Assembly: GCA_024036415.1 (NCBI GenBank) | Contig: JAMWET010003120.1 | Span: 12,501 to 76,500 of the forward strand | Origin: Prochilodus magdalenae | Lineage: Eukaryota; Chordata; Actinopteri; Characiformes; Prochilodontidae | Reading direction: 5' to 3' | DNA length: 64,000 bases | Shown here: piece by piece, positions 51,990 to 63,809 of the stretch | How the letters are laid out: every line of letters starts with the position of its first letter | Numbering within the stretch: position 1 is the first letter of the stretch | Translations under genes and position numbers: made by a program | The notes under the pieces: generated by a model | What the model saw: the letters and a program-made list of their open reading frames with translations, nothing else | Database searches by the model: none | Told to the model about the DNA's origin: nothing

Positions 51990-52760
51990 GGGCTGCCCAT
52001 GTAGACATGCATTTTGGTGGCCATTCAATTGGTAGGGTTTGTGTGTGGCACAGACCCCAAGAAGCAACGGACCCCACTTGTCAACAAGGCACTGTGCAGG
52101 CTGGTGGTGGTTCCATACTCATGTGGGGTGTGTTCTCATGGCATGGGTTGGGTCTAGTGGTCTGCCTAAACATGTCACTGACCAGTGCCCACTATGCTTC
52201 ACTGCTAGGTGCCCATTTGCAGCCCTTCATGTAGTTCATGTACCCAACCCCCCACACACAATGATGGGATATTGGTTTGAAGAGCATCCTGGAGAGTGAA
52301 CCAATGGACTCCACGTGTTACAAGGCACTGTGCAGGCTGGTGGTGGTTCCATACTCATGTGAGGTGTGTTTTTATGGCATGGGTTGGGCCTAGTGGTCTG
52401 CCTAAACCGGTGCTCACTATGTTTCACTGCTAGGTGACCATTTGCAGTCCTTCATAGAGTGCATGATAGGATATTGGTTTGAGGAGCATCCTGGCACAGA
52501 CCCCATGAAGCAATGGACCCCATGTGTCAACAAGACACTGTGCAGGCTGGTGGTGGTCTGCCTAAACATGTCACTGACTGGTGCCCACTATGTTTCACTG
52601 CTCGGTGACCATTTGCAGCTCCTCGCGGACTTCTTGTCCTCCCCCCAATGATGGGATATTGGTTTAAGGAGCATCCTGGAGAGTTCTAAGGAACAGTGTG
52701 TCCTGCACGTTTGCCCGACCTGAGCCCACTCAGGGCATTCCCCTACCATGCATCTTCAGA
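51990..52760 (+). mobile_element. Tc1-like transposase core (family C), three head-to-tail partial copies
   Basis: Plus strand reads VWHRPQEATDPTCQQGTVQA, GGGSILMWGVFSWHGLGLVV and NMSLTSAHYASLLGAHLQPF, the second catalytic segment of a Tc1-like transposase. The same block recurs at about 52300-52490 and 52494-52690, each ending with 'gggatattggtttgaagagc' or 'gggatattggtttaaggagc'. Stops and gaps make all three inactive. Confidence 0.85.
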
Positions 52761-53099
52761 CTTTAAGCATGCTGGTCAGTGTTCAGTCTCACTCACGAGA
52801 TAACACCTCACATCTTAGACAGGTGTGGCCGTTCCCAAGACCCCCACCACCCACACCCCATTCAAGTGCTATTCAAAAAGCTCCATAGTCTTCAGCATCT
52901 TCGTCTGCCATCACTGAAGCGATGCGGAGCCTGCTTACCTGCTCTTGGTATTCCTACACATCCTAAAAGTGATGGCTGTTCCTCAATCCAGAACGTGGCA
53001 TATCTCCATATATCCAGCACTTTTCTAGAATCGTAATTTCCCCCATATGTAACCTCAAATGCCAGCTTGCATTAATTAGAAACACATTCCTGAATCTAC

Positions 53100-53760
53100 A
53101 CTGACTGTCCATCTTATCAGCTCCACTGACCATACAGGACACTCTGTAGTTCTACAGATCCAGACTGTAGTCCATCTGTTTCTCTGTGTACTGTATTACC
53201 CTGTTCTTCAATGGGCAGGACCCCCACAGGACCACCACAGAGCAGGTACTATGTGGGTGGTGGATCATTCTCAGCACTGCAGTGACACTGACGTGGTGGT
53301 GGTGTGTTAGTGTGTGTGGTGCTGGCGTGAGTGGACCAGACACAGCAGTGCTGCTGGACACCTCGGTGTCACTGCTGAACTGAGAATCATCCACCCACCA
53401 AAACTATCCAGCTAACAGAGTCCTGTGGGCAGCGTCCTGTGGGCAGCGTCCTGTGACCACATAAGGACTAGAGGATGACCAACACTGCACTGTGCAGCAG
53501 CAGATGAGCTATCGTCTCTGACTGTCCATCTACAAGGTGGACCAGCAAGGTAGGAGTGTCTAATAGAGTGGACAGTGAGTGGACACAGTGTCTCAACACT
53601 CCAGCAGCACTGCTGTGTCTGATCCACTCACACCAGCACCACATACACTAACACACCACCACCACGTCAGTGTCACTGCAGTGCTGAGAATGATCCACCA
53701 CCCACATCATGCCTGCTCTGTGGTGGTCTTTATATAAATGGTAAGTGGAGCTGATAAAAC
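53100..53760. mobile_element. Long-inverted-repeat element, copy 4 (complete)
   Basis: Outer ends 'ttatcagctccact' (53113) and 'agtggagctgataa' (53744) are inverted repeats. Arms of about 250 bp match copy 1. The centre has two to three units of 'gcagcgtcctgtgg' (about 53415-53455). Confidence 0.88.
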
Positions 53761-54540
53761 AGCTAACGGGTGTAAATACAAGAGGTGAGTGTTTGTAAAT
53801 GAGCTGTGTTCTGATTGGCTGCCCTGTACTATGTTTCATTCAGGTCCAGACAGATGTTAATGTATGAATGTATTTAAATGTGGAAGTTTTTGTGAATTGA
53901 TACTGGGCTGCTTGGCTTCCATTTCCGGACCTGGGAGGGGCGTAGCATGTTTGCTAAGACTGACAGTGTTTACACACCACATGGAAGTCTAAGGAAGGTC
54001 CATTAGACCTTATATGAGACGTCATCCCTGGAAGGCCGTTGGTTTCAGAAGGAAAAGGACAATACATACATAATACGTCACAGCACTTTACTGACTGATG
54101 GAGGTGACGGAGGTCACTAGATACCTGGATACATTACAACGTCTACAATCAATTTAACATTTACTCACAGGGCAGAAACTATTTACCCTTTCTGTTTTGT
54201 GTTACAATCAAATACAGTATATACCTTTGTGTCATCTCACACAATCCCCCATGCTTTAACAAGCAAGCACACACAAGAAATTAAAAGCAGATGAAAAATA
54301 AATACAATAATTTGGTAAAAATTAAATCATATCTACACAGCTTTACCTCAAGTGTAATAGAACAGTCAATACATGCATGGGCATCTTCAGCTTGCTTCTT
54401 TAGCTTTGCGCTGGAGCTATAAGGCTAACATAGCTAACAAAGGAGGAAGTGAGAAACTCCATAGTCATGGACTATAGCACATCTCCCTTCTTAGGTGGGC
54501 TAAGCTTGATCCCTATCCACAGAACTGGTCAATACTGGGA
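53761..54540. other. Intergenic, nothing recognised
   Basis: No supported exon. AT-rich around 54180-54340. Confidence 0.4.
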
Positions 54541-55060
54541 TTTTAAAGGTGCAATATGTAAGTTTTATAAAAGCTGTAATCTATAAACACAATGTGAAGA
54601 AGGTGTCTAGGTATTGTGTTGCTAGCTAGCCCGTCCCATCCTGTCTTGTAATACCACTTTGTGCCTGAAGAGGCGATAGTGGGTCACAGTAGGAGTGGAA
54701 TCAACCCACCATAAGAGGATGGAGGAGTAGCGCTGATGCCCTGATGGCGTAGTCTAACCTCTTATCAATCATGTTGAGATAATTTAGGGCCAGGTAGCCG
54801 ATTAAAGAAAGAGTAAACGCACCAGTGGCTGAAGTTCTTGGCAAGTGACCACAGCAGTTGCTGCGAGCTCTCGGCAAGAAACCACATTCAGCGGAACGAG
54901 AGTTAACGCTGGTCCTTCCGGAGATGCTCTTGGAGAGCAAAGGATTGAGGTCTGATGCTGAGCTCACCAGACCAGTAAGTCTGTTAATGCTAACATTGAG
55001 GCTAACATTTCCTGGTTTCTTATGATACCACAACTTCCTGGTGATATGGTGCCCCCTATT
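54541..55060. repeat. Probable old MITE-like repeat
   Basis: 'aaaggtgcaatatgtaag' and 'cctgtcttgtaataccact' recur in similar form at 63635-63800 ('aaaggagcgatatgtaaa', 'cctgtcttttaataccact'). Shared order suggests a dispersed element. Confidence 0.5.
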
Positions 55061-55554
55061 GTTTAATGAATGATGTGACCAGGTTGCATCATCTTAAATG
55101 ACAATCTCTGATTTCTACTGACATCAAAGTAGGAAAGACAGTATATGTGAGATGAAAGAATAAATAGAACTAACATTGTTTCCTTTGGTCAGGGTCAGAT
55201 ACCACCTAAGCCAGGGTTTTTTAACCTGTGGGGTCGAGAGACCCCTGGGGTCATGATGTGGTCCCGGAGGGGCTGGGAGAGTGGTCCTACAAGACTTCTA
55301 TACCTCATCAAACACAGAGAACATCTTTTTGGCAGGTGCATACAGGCTCTGCTAAACGGCTCCACCTATAGGCCACCTATAAAACAACCTTATGTAGATT
55401 CATTCATTTATGGCGGGTGAGCTTGTTACGGAAGGAGGGTCTTCACTGCCCACCAGACTTTTATCAACACAAGGCTACAGATTTCTGGTTTGTGCTGAAG
55501 TGTGGTGAAAGAATACAGGCCCAATCAAGGACTCATTATTTGACTCTTCCTTTG

Positions 55555-55800
55555 TAATTTCTTCAATCGGTGGTGTAGTGTGTGGAGCTGTCACCTCATA
55601 GCCAGCCGGGGGTCCTTTCAGGTAAATTGCCCACCAGGTGTGAATGTGTATGTCTGGGTGGTTGCCTCGGGCTGAACCGGTAGCCTGTCCAGGGTGTTTC
55701 CTGCCTTCCACCCAGTGAGCACTGCGATAGGCTTCAGCACCCCCAACGGATAGCAGCTTAGAAGATGGATGGATGAATGAACAAATGAATGAATTACGTC
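55555..55800 (+). mobile_element. LINE 3' end
   Basis: 'ggtagcctgtccagggtgtt', 'gcgataggcttcagcacccc' and 'ttagaagatggatggatgaa' with short GAAT repeats form the typical 3' end of a fish non-LTR retrotransposon. Confidence 0.65.
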
Positions 55801-56133
55801 TGCAGTGTGTATACTGCTGTGTATGGCTATAGAGAGGGCAGCTCAGAGGGTGTTGCGAAAGTTTGAAACCCCTGACCCAAACTAGTCATTGTGATATCAC
55901 CTTCTATGTGACGTTAGCACAGTGCTAACTGATGTGGCCTCATAGCTCCAGTGCTAAGCTAGAAATGTAGACACCACTCGTTCTTTGGCCGATGATCATT
56001 ACCACTTGCGTTCAGAGGTAAACCTGTGTACATTTGACTGCCACTAAACCCGCCCCCCCCAACCCTAGACACTATACACTGTTTGGAAAGTGTGAGTGGA
56101 AGGTTTGTGCTGAGCTCCTCCAGGGTTTTCCTC

Positions 56134-56266
56134 TCAGTTGGAAAAGAGACCGGCAAAAGACTCTCGCAGGCTTCGGATGGCCTCGGCTCTGACCGCGTCC
56201 TCACCAGCCGAGCGGAAGAAGGACTTGTCCCTCAGGCCAAAGGCGCTGGACTGGGACTGAGACTTA
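56134..56266 (-). CDS. syn2: syn2 last exon (domain E)
   Basis: Codes 43 residues plus stop TGA, KSQSQSSAFGLRDKSFFRSA to FAGLFSN, the highly conserved synapsin domain E. This domain binds vesicles and actin and is restricted to a-type isoforms. Acceptor ctttcctttag follows a pyrimidine-rich tract of about 25 bases. Confidence 0.95.
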
Positions 56267-58253
56267 CTAAAGGAAAGAAGGAAAGAAAAAAGACAAATTC
56301 TAAAGAGGACGTATTCTGCATGCTTCTTGGGGTTTATGTACCAAAGCATTCCTATTTCATTTGCAACTACAGTTTTCCAAGCCCTGTTTATCCCTTAGGC
56401 CGGAAACTTACTCAACGCACAAGTGACAATACTTGGCCAATGCAATGCAAACCCACAGCCCCTCTATACAAACTCACAGTGCTGTACTTACAGTACTGTG
56501 GTGGTGAAACACACAACGGGGGGCAATAGAGGACAAATCAGACTCGACTGTTTTTCTGCATTGGCAGTTAAGAAAACACACTGGTGGTACAAGGCAGTAA
56601 GGCCAGGCCTAACTGTGGTTATAGCACCCTTATAACTCAGCACTCAGAATGTAGCTCCCTAGCAAGTAATGGTTTGCTCTAAAAGCGTTCTGAGATTATG
56701 CAATGCAATGTTCCATTATTGTTTCAGCTGTGACAATTTCTTTCCGTGACTAGAATGTTCTTCCTAAGGGTTGGAGAACGTTCTCTAGAGACTATCCCTT
56801 AATCTCAGGTCTCAGTAACACCCATTAAATATTTTCCAAACATGGGATATCTTGGAAATGTCCTTCTTCTGTTACTACATAGCATAATCTATGGCCCTGA
56901 CAAACCGCCCTCTGAACCCTGAAGTTAGGTCTTGAGTTACATCTAAACGTATAGGAACATAATCGGACATAAACATCTTTATTATGTTGTTATTGCAGCT
57001 CATTCCAGTCTGGGCTGAAATGCAACGGTTACTCCGCAGAGGTCTAGGTCGCTGTGTGGAACTTTTGGAAGGCTACGGTTGGCACATTAGCTTCCTGACA
57101 GCCATGAACAGTGCAATGTTAATTACTTCCCCACACCTTCCCCTCGAATAGGCAGGCTACAGGCTGCCTGCAGTAACGACACTCTATCTCACTTTGACGT
57201 GCATGGGCGAGGCTAAACTGCTGTCGGCTGAAAGGGCATGAGTCACATTGCCAACAGGTGGCAGCGTGGAGCTCATGAAGGAAGTCACGTGCCGTGAGCT
57301 GGCTTGTTGAGTATAGATGTGCGGCAGGTTGTCATGGGTTAAAGGGCCGATGCATGCTGATCGTCTTCCCTGGGGCGGTCATTTCAGCAAAACGATGTGA
57401 TGTCACATGACTAGAAATGTCCAACATTGGTTGGAAGAGCATGATCTAGACTTCAAAGTAGGGACTATCCTGGTCCCTAATTCCCCGGACGTGATCCCAA
57501 TTGAGAATCTATGGGACCAACTTGACAGTTGTGTTCGCTTTATGGATCTAAGCCTACGCCTTCTCCACCAGCTGGGATGCAATGCAGTCAGCATGGCGCC
57601 AGATACCTGCGGCAGGACCTTGTTGAGTCACTCCCAGCTTGTCTAGCTGCTGTCCGTGTTACACGCGACGGTTACTCTGGATATTAGCTGGTGGTCATAA
57701 TATTGTGACTTGACTGTGTATGTCAAGCCTCTGATAGTGGTGATCGCACAGCTATGATTATTGGAAAATTGACCTTCACAGACTGGAGAGTAAACACTTC
57801 AGAAACATCAAAAACACACCATAGACGAATAGAAGCAGTGAAACTGGGAATAAGCTTACTTAAGCGGTGGGTGGCCCTGCTCCTCCTTCGTCACTGGTGA
57901 CCGTGGTTCTTTGGAAGCAGGCTGGCTGGAATCATAGGCCTGTGGTTGGTCCGACCTTGGAGGAGACTGCAGCCCCGCTGGACTCTGGCGTTTGGTCAGA
58001 GGCTGGCCTGTGGTGGCTGAGGGATCTGGAGACCTGGCTTGTGTCCGGGTTTTTGAGTTCCGCCGCTTTGGAGGCAGAGGCTTGGCCGTCTGCGTTTGTG
58101 GCGTCGGCTCAGATGGGCCACAGCTGTCTTCTTTTACTGTGTGAGGGCACTCTACGGAGAGAGCGGGTGGGCCTCTGATTTGGGGATTGCTAGCTGCCCC
58201 AGTAGAAGGCCGATCATTTGAAGATACTGATCCTTGGGCTTCCAAGCGGCCCC
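56134..58253 (-). CDS. syn2: Synapsin, C-terminal exons (probably synapsin II a-type), partial gene
   Basis: Synapsins are neuronal phosphoproteins that tether synaptic vesicles. Two minus-strand segments join in phase: 58253-57860 (proline/serine-rich linker) and 56266-56134 (domain E and stop). The junction reads PPLNKSQSQ, and domain E reads SSFFR-type KSFFRSAGEDAVRAEAIRSL then RESFAGLFSN; a-type synapsins end SSFFRSSANEDEAKAETIRSL and RKSFASLFSD. SYN2 rather than SYN1 or SYN3 is inferred from linkage to PPARG, since domain E is shared by all a-isoforms. The conserved ATP-grasp-like domain C exons were not found in the remaining 5.7 kb, so they should lie beyond the right edge. Confidence 0.88.
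57365..57722 (+). mobile_element. Tc1-like transposase C-terminal fragment
   Basis: Plus strand reads VIPIENLWDQLDSCVR, the third catalytic region of Tc1-like transposases (PDLNPIENLWD), and ends 'cataatattgtgacttgact', like a Tc1 terminal repeat. In the syn2 intron between the last two exons. Confidence 0.7.
57860..58253 (-). CDS. syn2: syn2 penultimate exon (proline-rich linker)
   Basis: Open for 130 codons, rich in P, S, Q, K and T (AKPLPPKRRNSKTRTQARS, then SPAGLQSPPRSDQPQAYDSS). Low-complexity proline-rich linkers of this kind precede domain E in synapsins. Donor gtaagc at the low end fits exactly: it splits an asparagine codon completed by the next exon. The upstream acceptor (aaatttag) is the best candidate but not certain. 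RRNS is a plausible basophilic-kinase site, by inference only. Confidence 0.75.
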
Positions 58254-59165
58254 CTAAATTTCGTATGAGAAACACTGAGGGATTAATACATGCATTAATA
58301 CATATTCCGGGACCTTTCAGTGTGGAATTCCAAAACCCTCTCATTTTGCTATTTGATATATACCGTCAGGGCATCATCATGGCTATTGCAGGACACAGTA
58401 GACATTGAAAGCAAGAGTGGTCAAGGGGGGGTATCTCTATAGCAAACACTAATGCAATAGGAGAGATGAAGAAAGTGGATACTGGACATGCAACAGAAGC
58501 GGGGCAACGTGGAAGTGGCATGCTTATCAAATCCGGCACACAGGGTTCCTCACAGAGGGATTAGACATCACGGTTTGGGTTAATCTATATGGAAATGCCT
58601 TCATATTGTCCCCAGTGCTAGAGCTATATGCCCAGCCATCATCTTCCTGATTATATGATAAAGATGAACATGTCGTAGATCCATCAGTAATGCATTAGTA
58701 CGTATTGCAGCTTTGTTGTAGGTGTGTTTGTGGCTGGAGATCATCATTTTCCCCATCTGATCTAAACAGGAACCTTATTTCAATGTTAATGTTTGCATGT
58801 GAAAACAGAAGGGCACCTAACAGGGCGAGCTGGCTCATTGCAAACTACTGCAGCGATAGCCCAACAACTTTTTAGTTAGCTCAAGCAGATTATTCCATAA
58901 AAGAAAAATCTCTACTCTTCATAACTTCCTAGATGGCTGGCCTATTGGCATGACTAGGCAGTCAAACTCAGTGGCAACCAATTAGAATCTTCATTCCAGC
59001 TGGGGGCTGGACGGTTCACCAATTTCAACCAAGATTTATTGTTGTATTTTAGAAGAAAATCTCTAATGAATATGATTGTACTGCGTTGTAGTGTGATTGT
59101 AGTGTTGCCCTGTAGCATAAAAGATGGCATGAGCTGTTTTCACAACGGCATATTACATACTACTA
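58254..59165. other. Probable syn2 intron, nothing recognised
   Basis: No synapsin domain C coding segment, RNA gene or known repeat seen. Confidence 0.4.
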
Positions 59166-59167
59166 AC

Positions 59168-59610
59168 ATTCTAAATGTGTGTTCATCAGAATGAGCCTCA
59201 GAAAGTTAAATATACAGGTCTGAAGATTAATAAAAGATGAACTCGCTTTAGAGGGTCAGTTTTAGAGTGAAATAGCCGAGGGGGGCTAACAGCTAGGCTA
59301 ACCGTATCTCAGGTGAACTGAGCAGCGTTAGCAGCTAGCTAGCTCTAAACAGTGGATAGAGTAATAACAGCTCTGAGGTAAATGTGGTTGTAGTGATTGT
59401 AGTGGGGTGTGTGTTCATCAGAATGAGCCTCAGAAAGTTAAATATACAGGTCTGAAGATTAATAAAAGATGAACTCGTTTTAGAGGATCAGTTTTAGAGT
59501 GAAATAGCTGAGGGAAGCTAACCGCTAGGCTAACCAAATCTCAGGTGAACTAAGCAGCGTTAGCGGCAGCTAACTAACAGCTCTGAGGTAAATGTGAGGT
59601 AACTGGTCCT
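59168..59610. repeat. Tandem duplication of about 230-bp units
   Basis: 59178-59390 and 59409-59605 share 'tgttcatcagaatgagcctc', 'aaatatacaggtctgaagat' and 'ttagagtgaaatagc' in the same order with few changes. Confidence 0.92.
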
Positions 59611-59614
59611 GTGA

Positions 59615-61435
59615 CTGTATTAGTATATTACACTGTAGGTCAGAACTTGTTACTGTACTGTATACCACACACAGAGGGTGTATACAGTGTGCAGTACATA
59701 CCACTCTAGTAGGCAGTGTGCGGTATAGTAGCGTGCCATTTCGAATACAGCCAGAGAGTAACTGCTACGGTTAGAGCTAGCATGTCACTTGGGCTGCATT
59801 TTGTGAAGTAGAACAGCAGTTCCACCCAGAAGTTGTCCACCCACAATTACACCTGCAACAAACCAGCAATACACATCATGCCTCACCAAAACTGTCTTGG
59901 CTCTAACCTCCTCAAGGGCCAGGAGCTGCCAGCAGCATGGGGTTAGAGCCAAGGCCTTTAATTAGCTTAACTATGCGCCAAGCCTGGGGATGTAAAGGGG
60001 TTCAAGACTCAATGTGCACAGCAGCAGCCTTTCTAAAGCAGCCCTGAGTCATGTTCATCAGTCATGCAGGGTCGAAATAACTGACTTGCCCACACAGAAC
60101 AGATGTATATTGCGACGTAAGCTTTATTGCCTGTGAGAAAGGAAGATATCACAAATGCACCGACAATGTTTTTTCAGCATTTGTTCAGACTGGCTTACTT
60201 TGAGTTTAAGGTTCTCGCTCAAAAGCTACTGAGTAACCGAACGTCCTTACTTTGTTTCTCCACTGCAGCTTGTACGTCTGCAGGCAGGGCAGCTGGATTC
60301 AAATGACACGAGTTCAACCCATTCAGATAGAAACCATTCAGACTCCCAGTTAAACTCAGTAGTACTAGACTATACTCACGTTTGTATCTCATTTGTATGT
60401 GTGCACACAGTATTTTAAGGAACTCATATTGGGAATTAATGAAGGCCTTATTCTTGGATCTGTAAAGCCCAAGTGAGCTACTTTTAACATGGTGGATTCA
60501 CTATGAATTAAAGTTTATTCGTTCTAAACTGCATTAGTACATATTTGGTGGTTTGTTATGGGAATAACATTAATAATCATGTTATAACTGGTAATAATGC
60601 TCATACAGCACTTTGTTTAGCCCATGTTATGCAAATGAATACATGAATATCACTTAGATTTACATCTTATAAATATACAATGGCCAGCATTTGGTTCCTA
60701 TAGGTGCTAGATAACATCAAATGACTTCTCAACTTTATTGCATTAGAGTTATTACAAGTTTAATAAGTCATTAATCTCTCAGGATGCACCATATTCTACA
60801 GTGCAGCTTTGGTAATCACTAATTATTAGATGTTAGAAAATCACAAATGTATTGCCTATTTATTTATATTTGAATATTGCAGTAATGCATCAGTATGTTA
60901 TTACGTATTTATTAGTTATTCTTAAGTAATAAACAGCTATAACATGATATACATGACCTGTAGGAATCAAATGTGGCAGATTATACACTAATAATATGTA
61001 CATTTACATAACACATATGTACATTTAAATGGATGTATTAGATTGTTTTTCTAATAAAGCCTGAAAAAAGCATATATAGCTACAAATGTGCTCATAATAT
61101 GATGATCAAATTGTCATAAGCCTGTGATAATGTAATGCAATTCATTTATATCGCTTATCATACCATCACCATCCTTTATAATGCGGTTTCACATAAAACT
61201 GTATATTGTATATTGTAAATTTCCCCACTGTGGGAAGAATAACATTAAATAATAGCAAATCAAATAAAATATGATTCACTTAGCTTGAAACACTCAGTAA
61301 CGTATTTAAAGTGTTTATAGAGTGTTTATAAATGCTTTATAAGCTGTATAGCGCTCTAACTATTTAAAGGCCATTGTAATGAATAGTGAAACCTTTGTTA
61401 CATGTTTTTACAATATTCTAAATTACCTTACAAAG
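59615..61435. other. Probable syn2 intron, AT-rich, nothing recognised
   Basis: No coding segment, RNA gene or defined repeat recognised. Composition becomes strongly AT-rich after about 60500. Confidence 0.4.
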
Positions 61436-61439
61436 CACT

Positions 61440-61800
61440 CTTACCATGTTACAATCAGAATTACAATAAAAATTTAGAATTCGAATTTAGATTATAGCAA
61501 TTTTAGAAACAGTATTAAGAATATAGCAAATTTTAGAATTAGAATTTAGAATGTAGAACATTCAAATAAAGAAAATTTCGAATTAGTATTTAGAATGTAG
61601 AAAATTTAAATTTAGAAGAATTCAAATTTGGAATTAGTATTTAGAATTAAGGTTTAGAATTAGATTTTACAATCAAAATTTTGAATTAGAATTTAGAATG
61701 TAGATCATTTAGAATTACAACTGAAAAAAATTGAAATTTTGAATTAGAATTTAGAATTAAAACTTTGAATTTGAATTTAGGGTTTAGGGGACCCGAATTT
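61440..61800. repeat. Degenerate AT-rich array (tttagaatta type)
   Basis: Many near-copies of 'gaatttagaatta', 'tttagaatgtaga' and 'gaattagtatttaga', spaced 15-35 bp, with no fixed period. Confidence 0.85.
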
Positions 61801-63339
61801 TTTTTCTAAATTTGTTTTGAACCCACCCATGACGTGAAACATCCACATACACACAGGCAGCACTGAGCGCACTTGCCCGGAGTGGTAGACAGGGAGCCGC
61901 TGGGGGTTAGATGCCTCACTCAAGTAAGGTAACTTTACTTGTCCTGTCAGTTCAGTGACCCTCCAGTCCCAAGGCTGGTCCCCTAACCTCCCAAACCTCC
62001 AGCTCTAAAAAGTTATAAGCTCATTTATAATGGTTAATGAATGCAGGCTTCATAGGGAAAGCTCCCCAATGACTATAACAAGTGAGCACTGTGCATTATT
62101 ACAGCTAAGGCGATTATTAGTGAATTTCACAGAAAGGACCTCCAATTATGTTTAAGCCATAGTGGGTAAAGCTTGCATACCGTTTCATATGGGCTTTACT
62201 GAGCAAATAACAAGACCATAATACCCCGCCCCCAACACCCCCTCCACCCCCCAATACATGCTCCTTAAAATAAAGTGTTACCGCATGTATAGCTTAATAT
62301 AGTAGCGCACAGCGTTTTGGACATATGTAGATATACACAAGTACAGTACATTTACAGTTCTATCAAACAGCTTCGTGTTAGGATACAAATGTACAACACT
62401 TTCCATGGAATAGTGTCATGCTTCCTGTGACAGAAGAGCACTACCACATACGGGGACAACGGCATTAGTATAAACCAAAGACACAGATGTTAATATCCTG
62501 CTAAAGCGAAACCTCACGGCGTCAGAAGCCAGTAAAAGACATAAACATCAACATACAGTTCCTTTTTTTCGTTTTTTTTTTTTTTTTTTTTTACAGCAAA
62601 TAGTTTTCCCATCCCCCATGCATTGGAATGCTGACCCTCTTGACTAAAACATCAATACGAGGGAGAAAAAAACCTAAAACCTCGAGTCAGAGAAAATACA
62701 TATTCATTTTCAGCACTACAGTCGTGAGTGTTATACCTCTCTGTGGGGCTCTGTGGCAAAAATAGTAAGTACATGTACAATATTGCACTCGTAGCATCGA
62801 CTGACGGAAATAAGGCGAACGATTCAAAGAATGGCAGTAACACAAAGACGTCTTTCATCGGTGGGAGAGAAATCTGCACCCCTATAAGCCGTCATCACCG
62901 CGACAGACTCTCTAACACCGGACCATAACAGGGCAACAACGTGAGCTTCAAAAATACAGGGCCATCTCATCTCTACCATTGTCTCGTGCTAATATGGCTT
63001 AGAACGTAACATCTAACCATTTGATTATAGGCGTTATCCTTCATATGTGTACCTTGTTATGCTTATATATATTTGTCTATATTTCTATATATATATATAG
63101 CTCTATATAATTTATATAGCTTTAAACAGACTTCATTCATTTAGGATTCAACCTTCAGTAACCACTCTTGTGCAATCACAACCAAACATCCTAGCTGCCA
63201 TAAAAGAAGGTGATACAAACTCCATAATCGGAATTACAGGGGATGAACGGAATCCTTTGGTTCAAAAATAAGACATAGGTATGCATGTATATACTGTATA
63301 TGACACAGCATATATACATATATACAGTATATACACTCA
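61801..63339. other. Non-coding, partly low complexity
   Basis: A poly-T run lies at about 62562-62593. The sequence 62620-63000 is not repeat-like and has no long ORF of recognisable type. TA-rich stretches lie at 63060-63120 and 63280-63340. Confidence 0.4.
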
Positions 63340-63560
63340 CTGACTTCATTAATACGCATCCAGACTCCCAATTCGTTTAACATTTACAGACTGTAGTACG
63401 TCTGTTGCTTTGTGTACTTTATTGCCCTGTTCTTCAATGGTCGGGACCCCCACAGGACCACCACAGAGTGGGTAGTATTAGGGTGGCACTGAATGATCAC
63501 CTAGCCTAAAACATCCAGACCACAGCATCCTGTGAGTAGAAACTGACCACTGCTAAAGGA
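63340..63560. mobile_element. Long-inverted-repeat element, partial copy 5
   Basis: 'actgtagtacgtctgttgct', 'attgccctgttcttcaatgg' and 'ggacccccacaggaccacca' match the left arm of copies 1-4. 'catcctgtgagtag' matches a single unit of the internal minisatellite. The right arm is missing. Confidence 0.75.
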
Positions 63561-63809
63561 CTTATATGTGAGGTGGCAATATGTGTAAACTGAGACTGCA
63601 ATGGAAACTGCATGTACAGTGCACACAGTGTTTAAAGGAGCGATATGTAAAAATGGCATACTACAAATATACAATGTTTAGTTGGAAACATTCCAAAGTG
63701 AACTAAAGGTATCCACAGAATGGTTTTGAAGGTATGCCAAATAGGTCTGTGTGTCATGTTAGCATGCTAACCAGCACCCTGTCTTTTAATACCACTATTT
63801 ACATTGACA

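Noticed and set aside
57867..58178. Plus-strand open frame of 103 codons
   Set aside because: Complement of the proline-rich synapsin exon, which has splice and phase support on the minus strand.
58400..63300. TIMP4 inside a synapsin intron, as in mammals
   Set aside because: No TIMP-like cysteine-rich coding segment was recognised on the plus strand; the relevant intron probably lies beyond the right edge.
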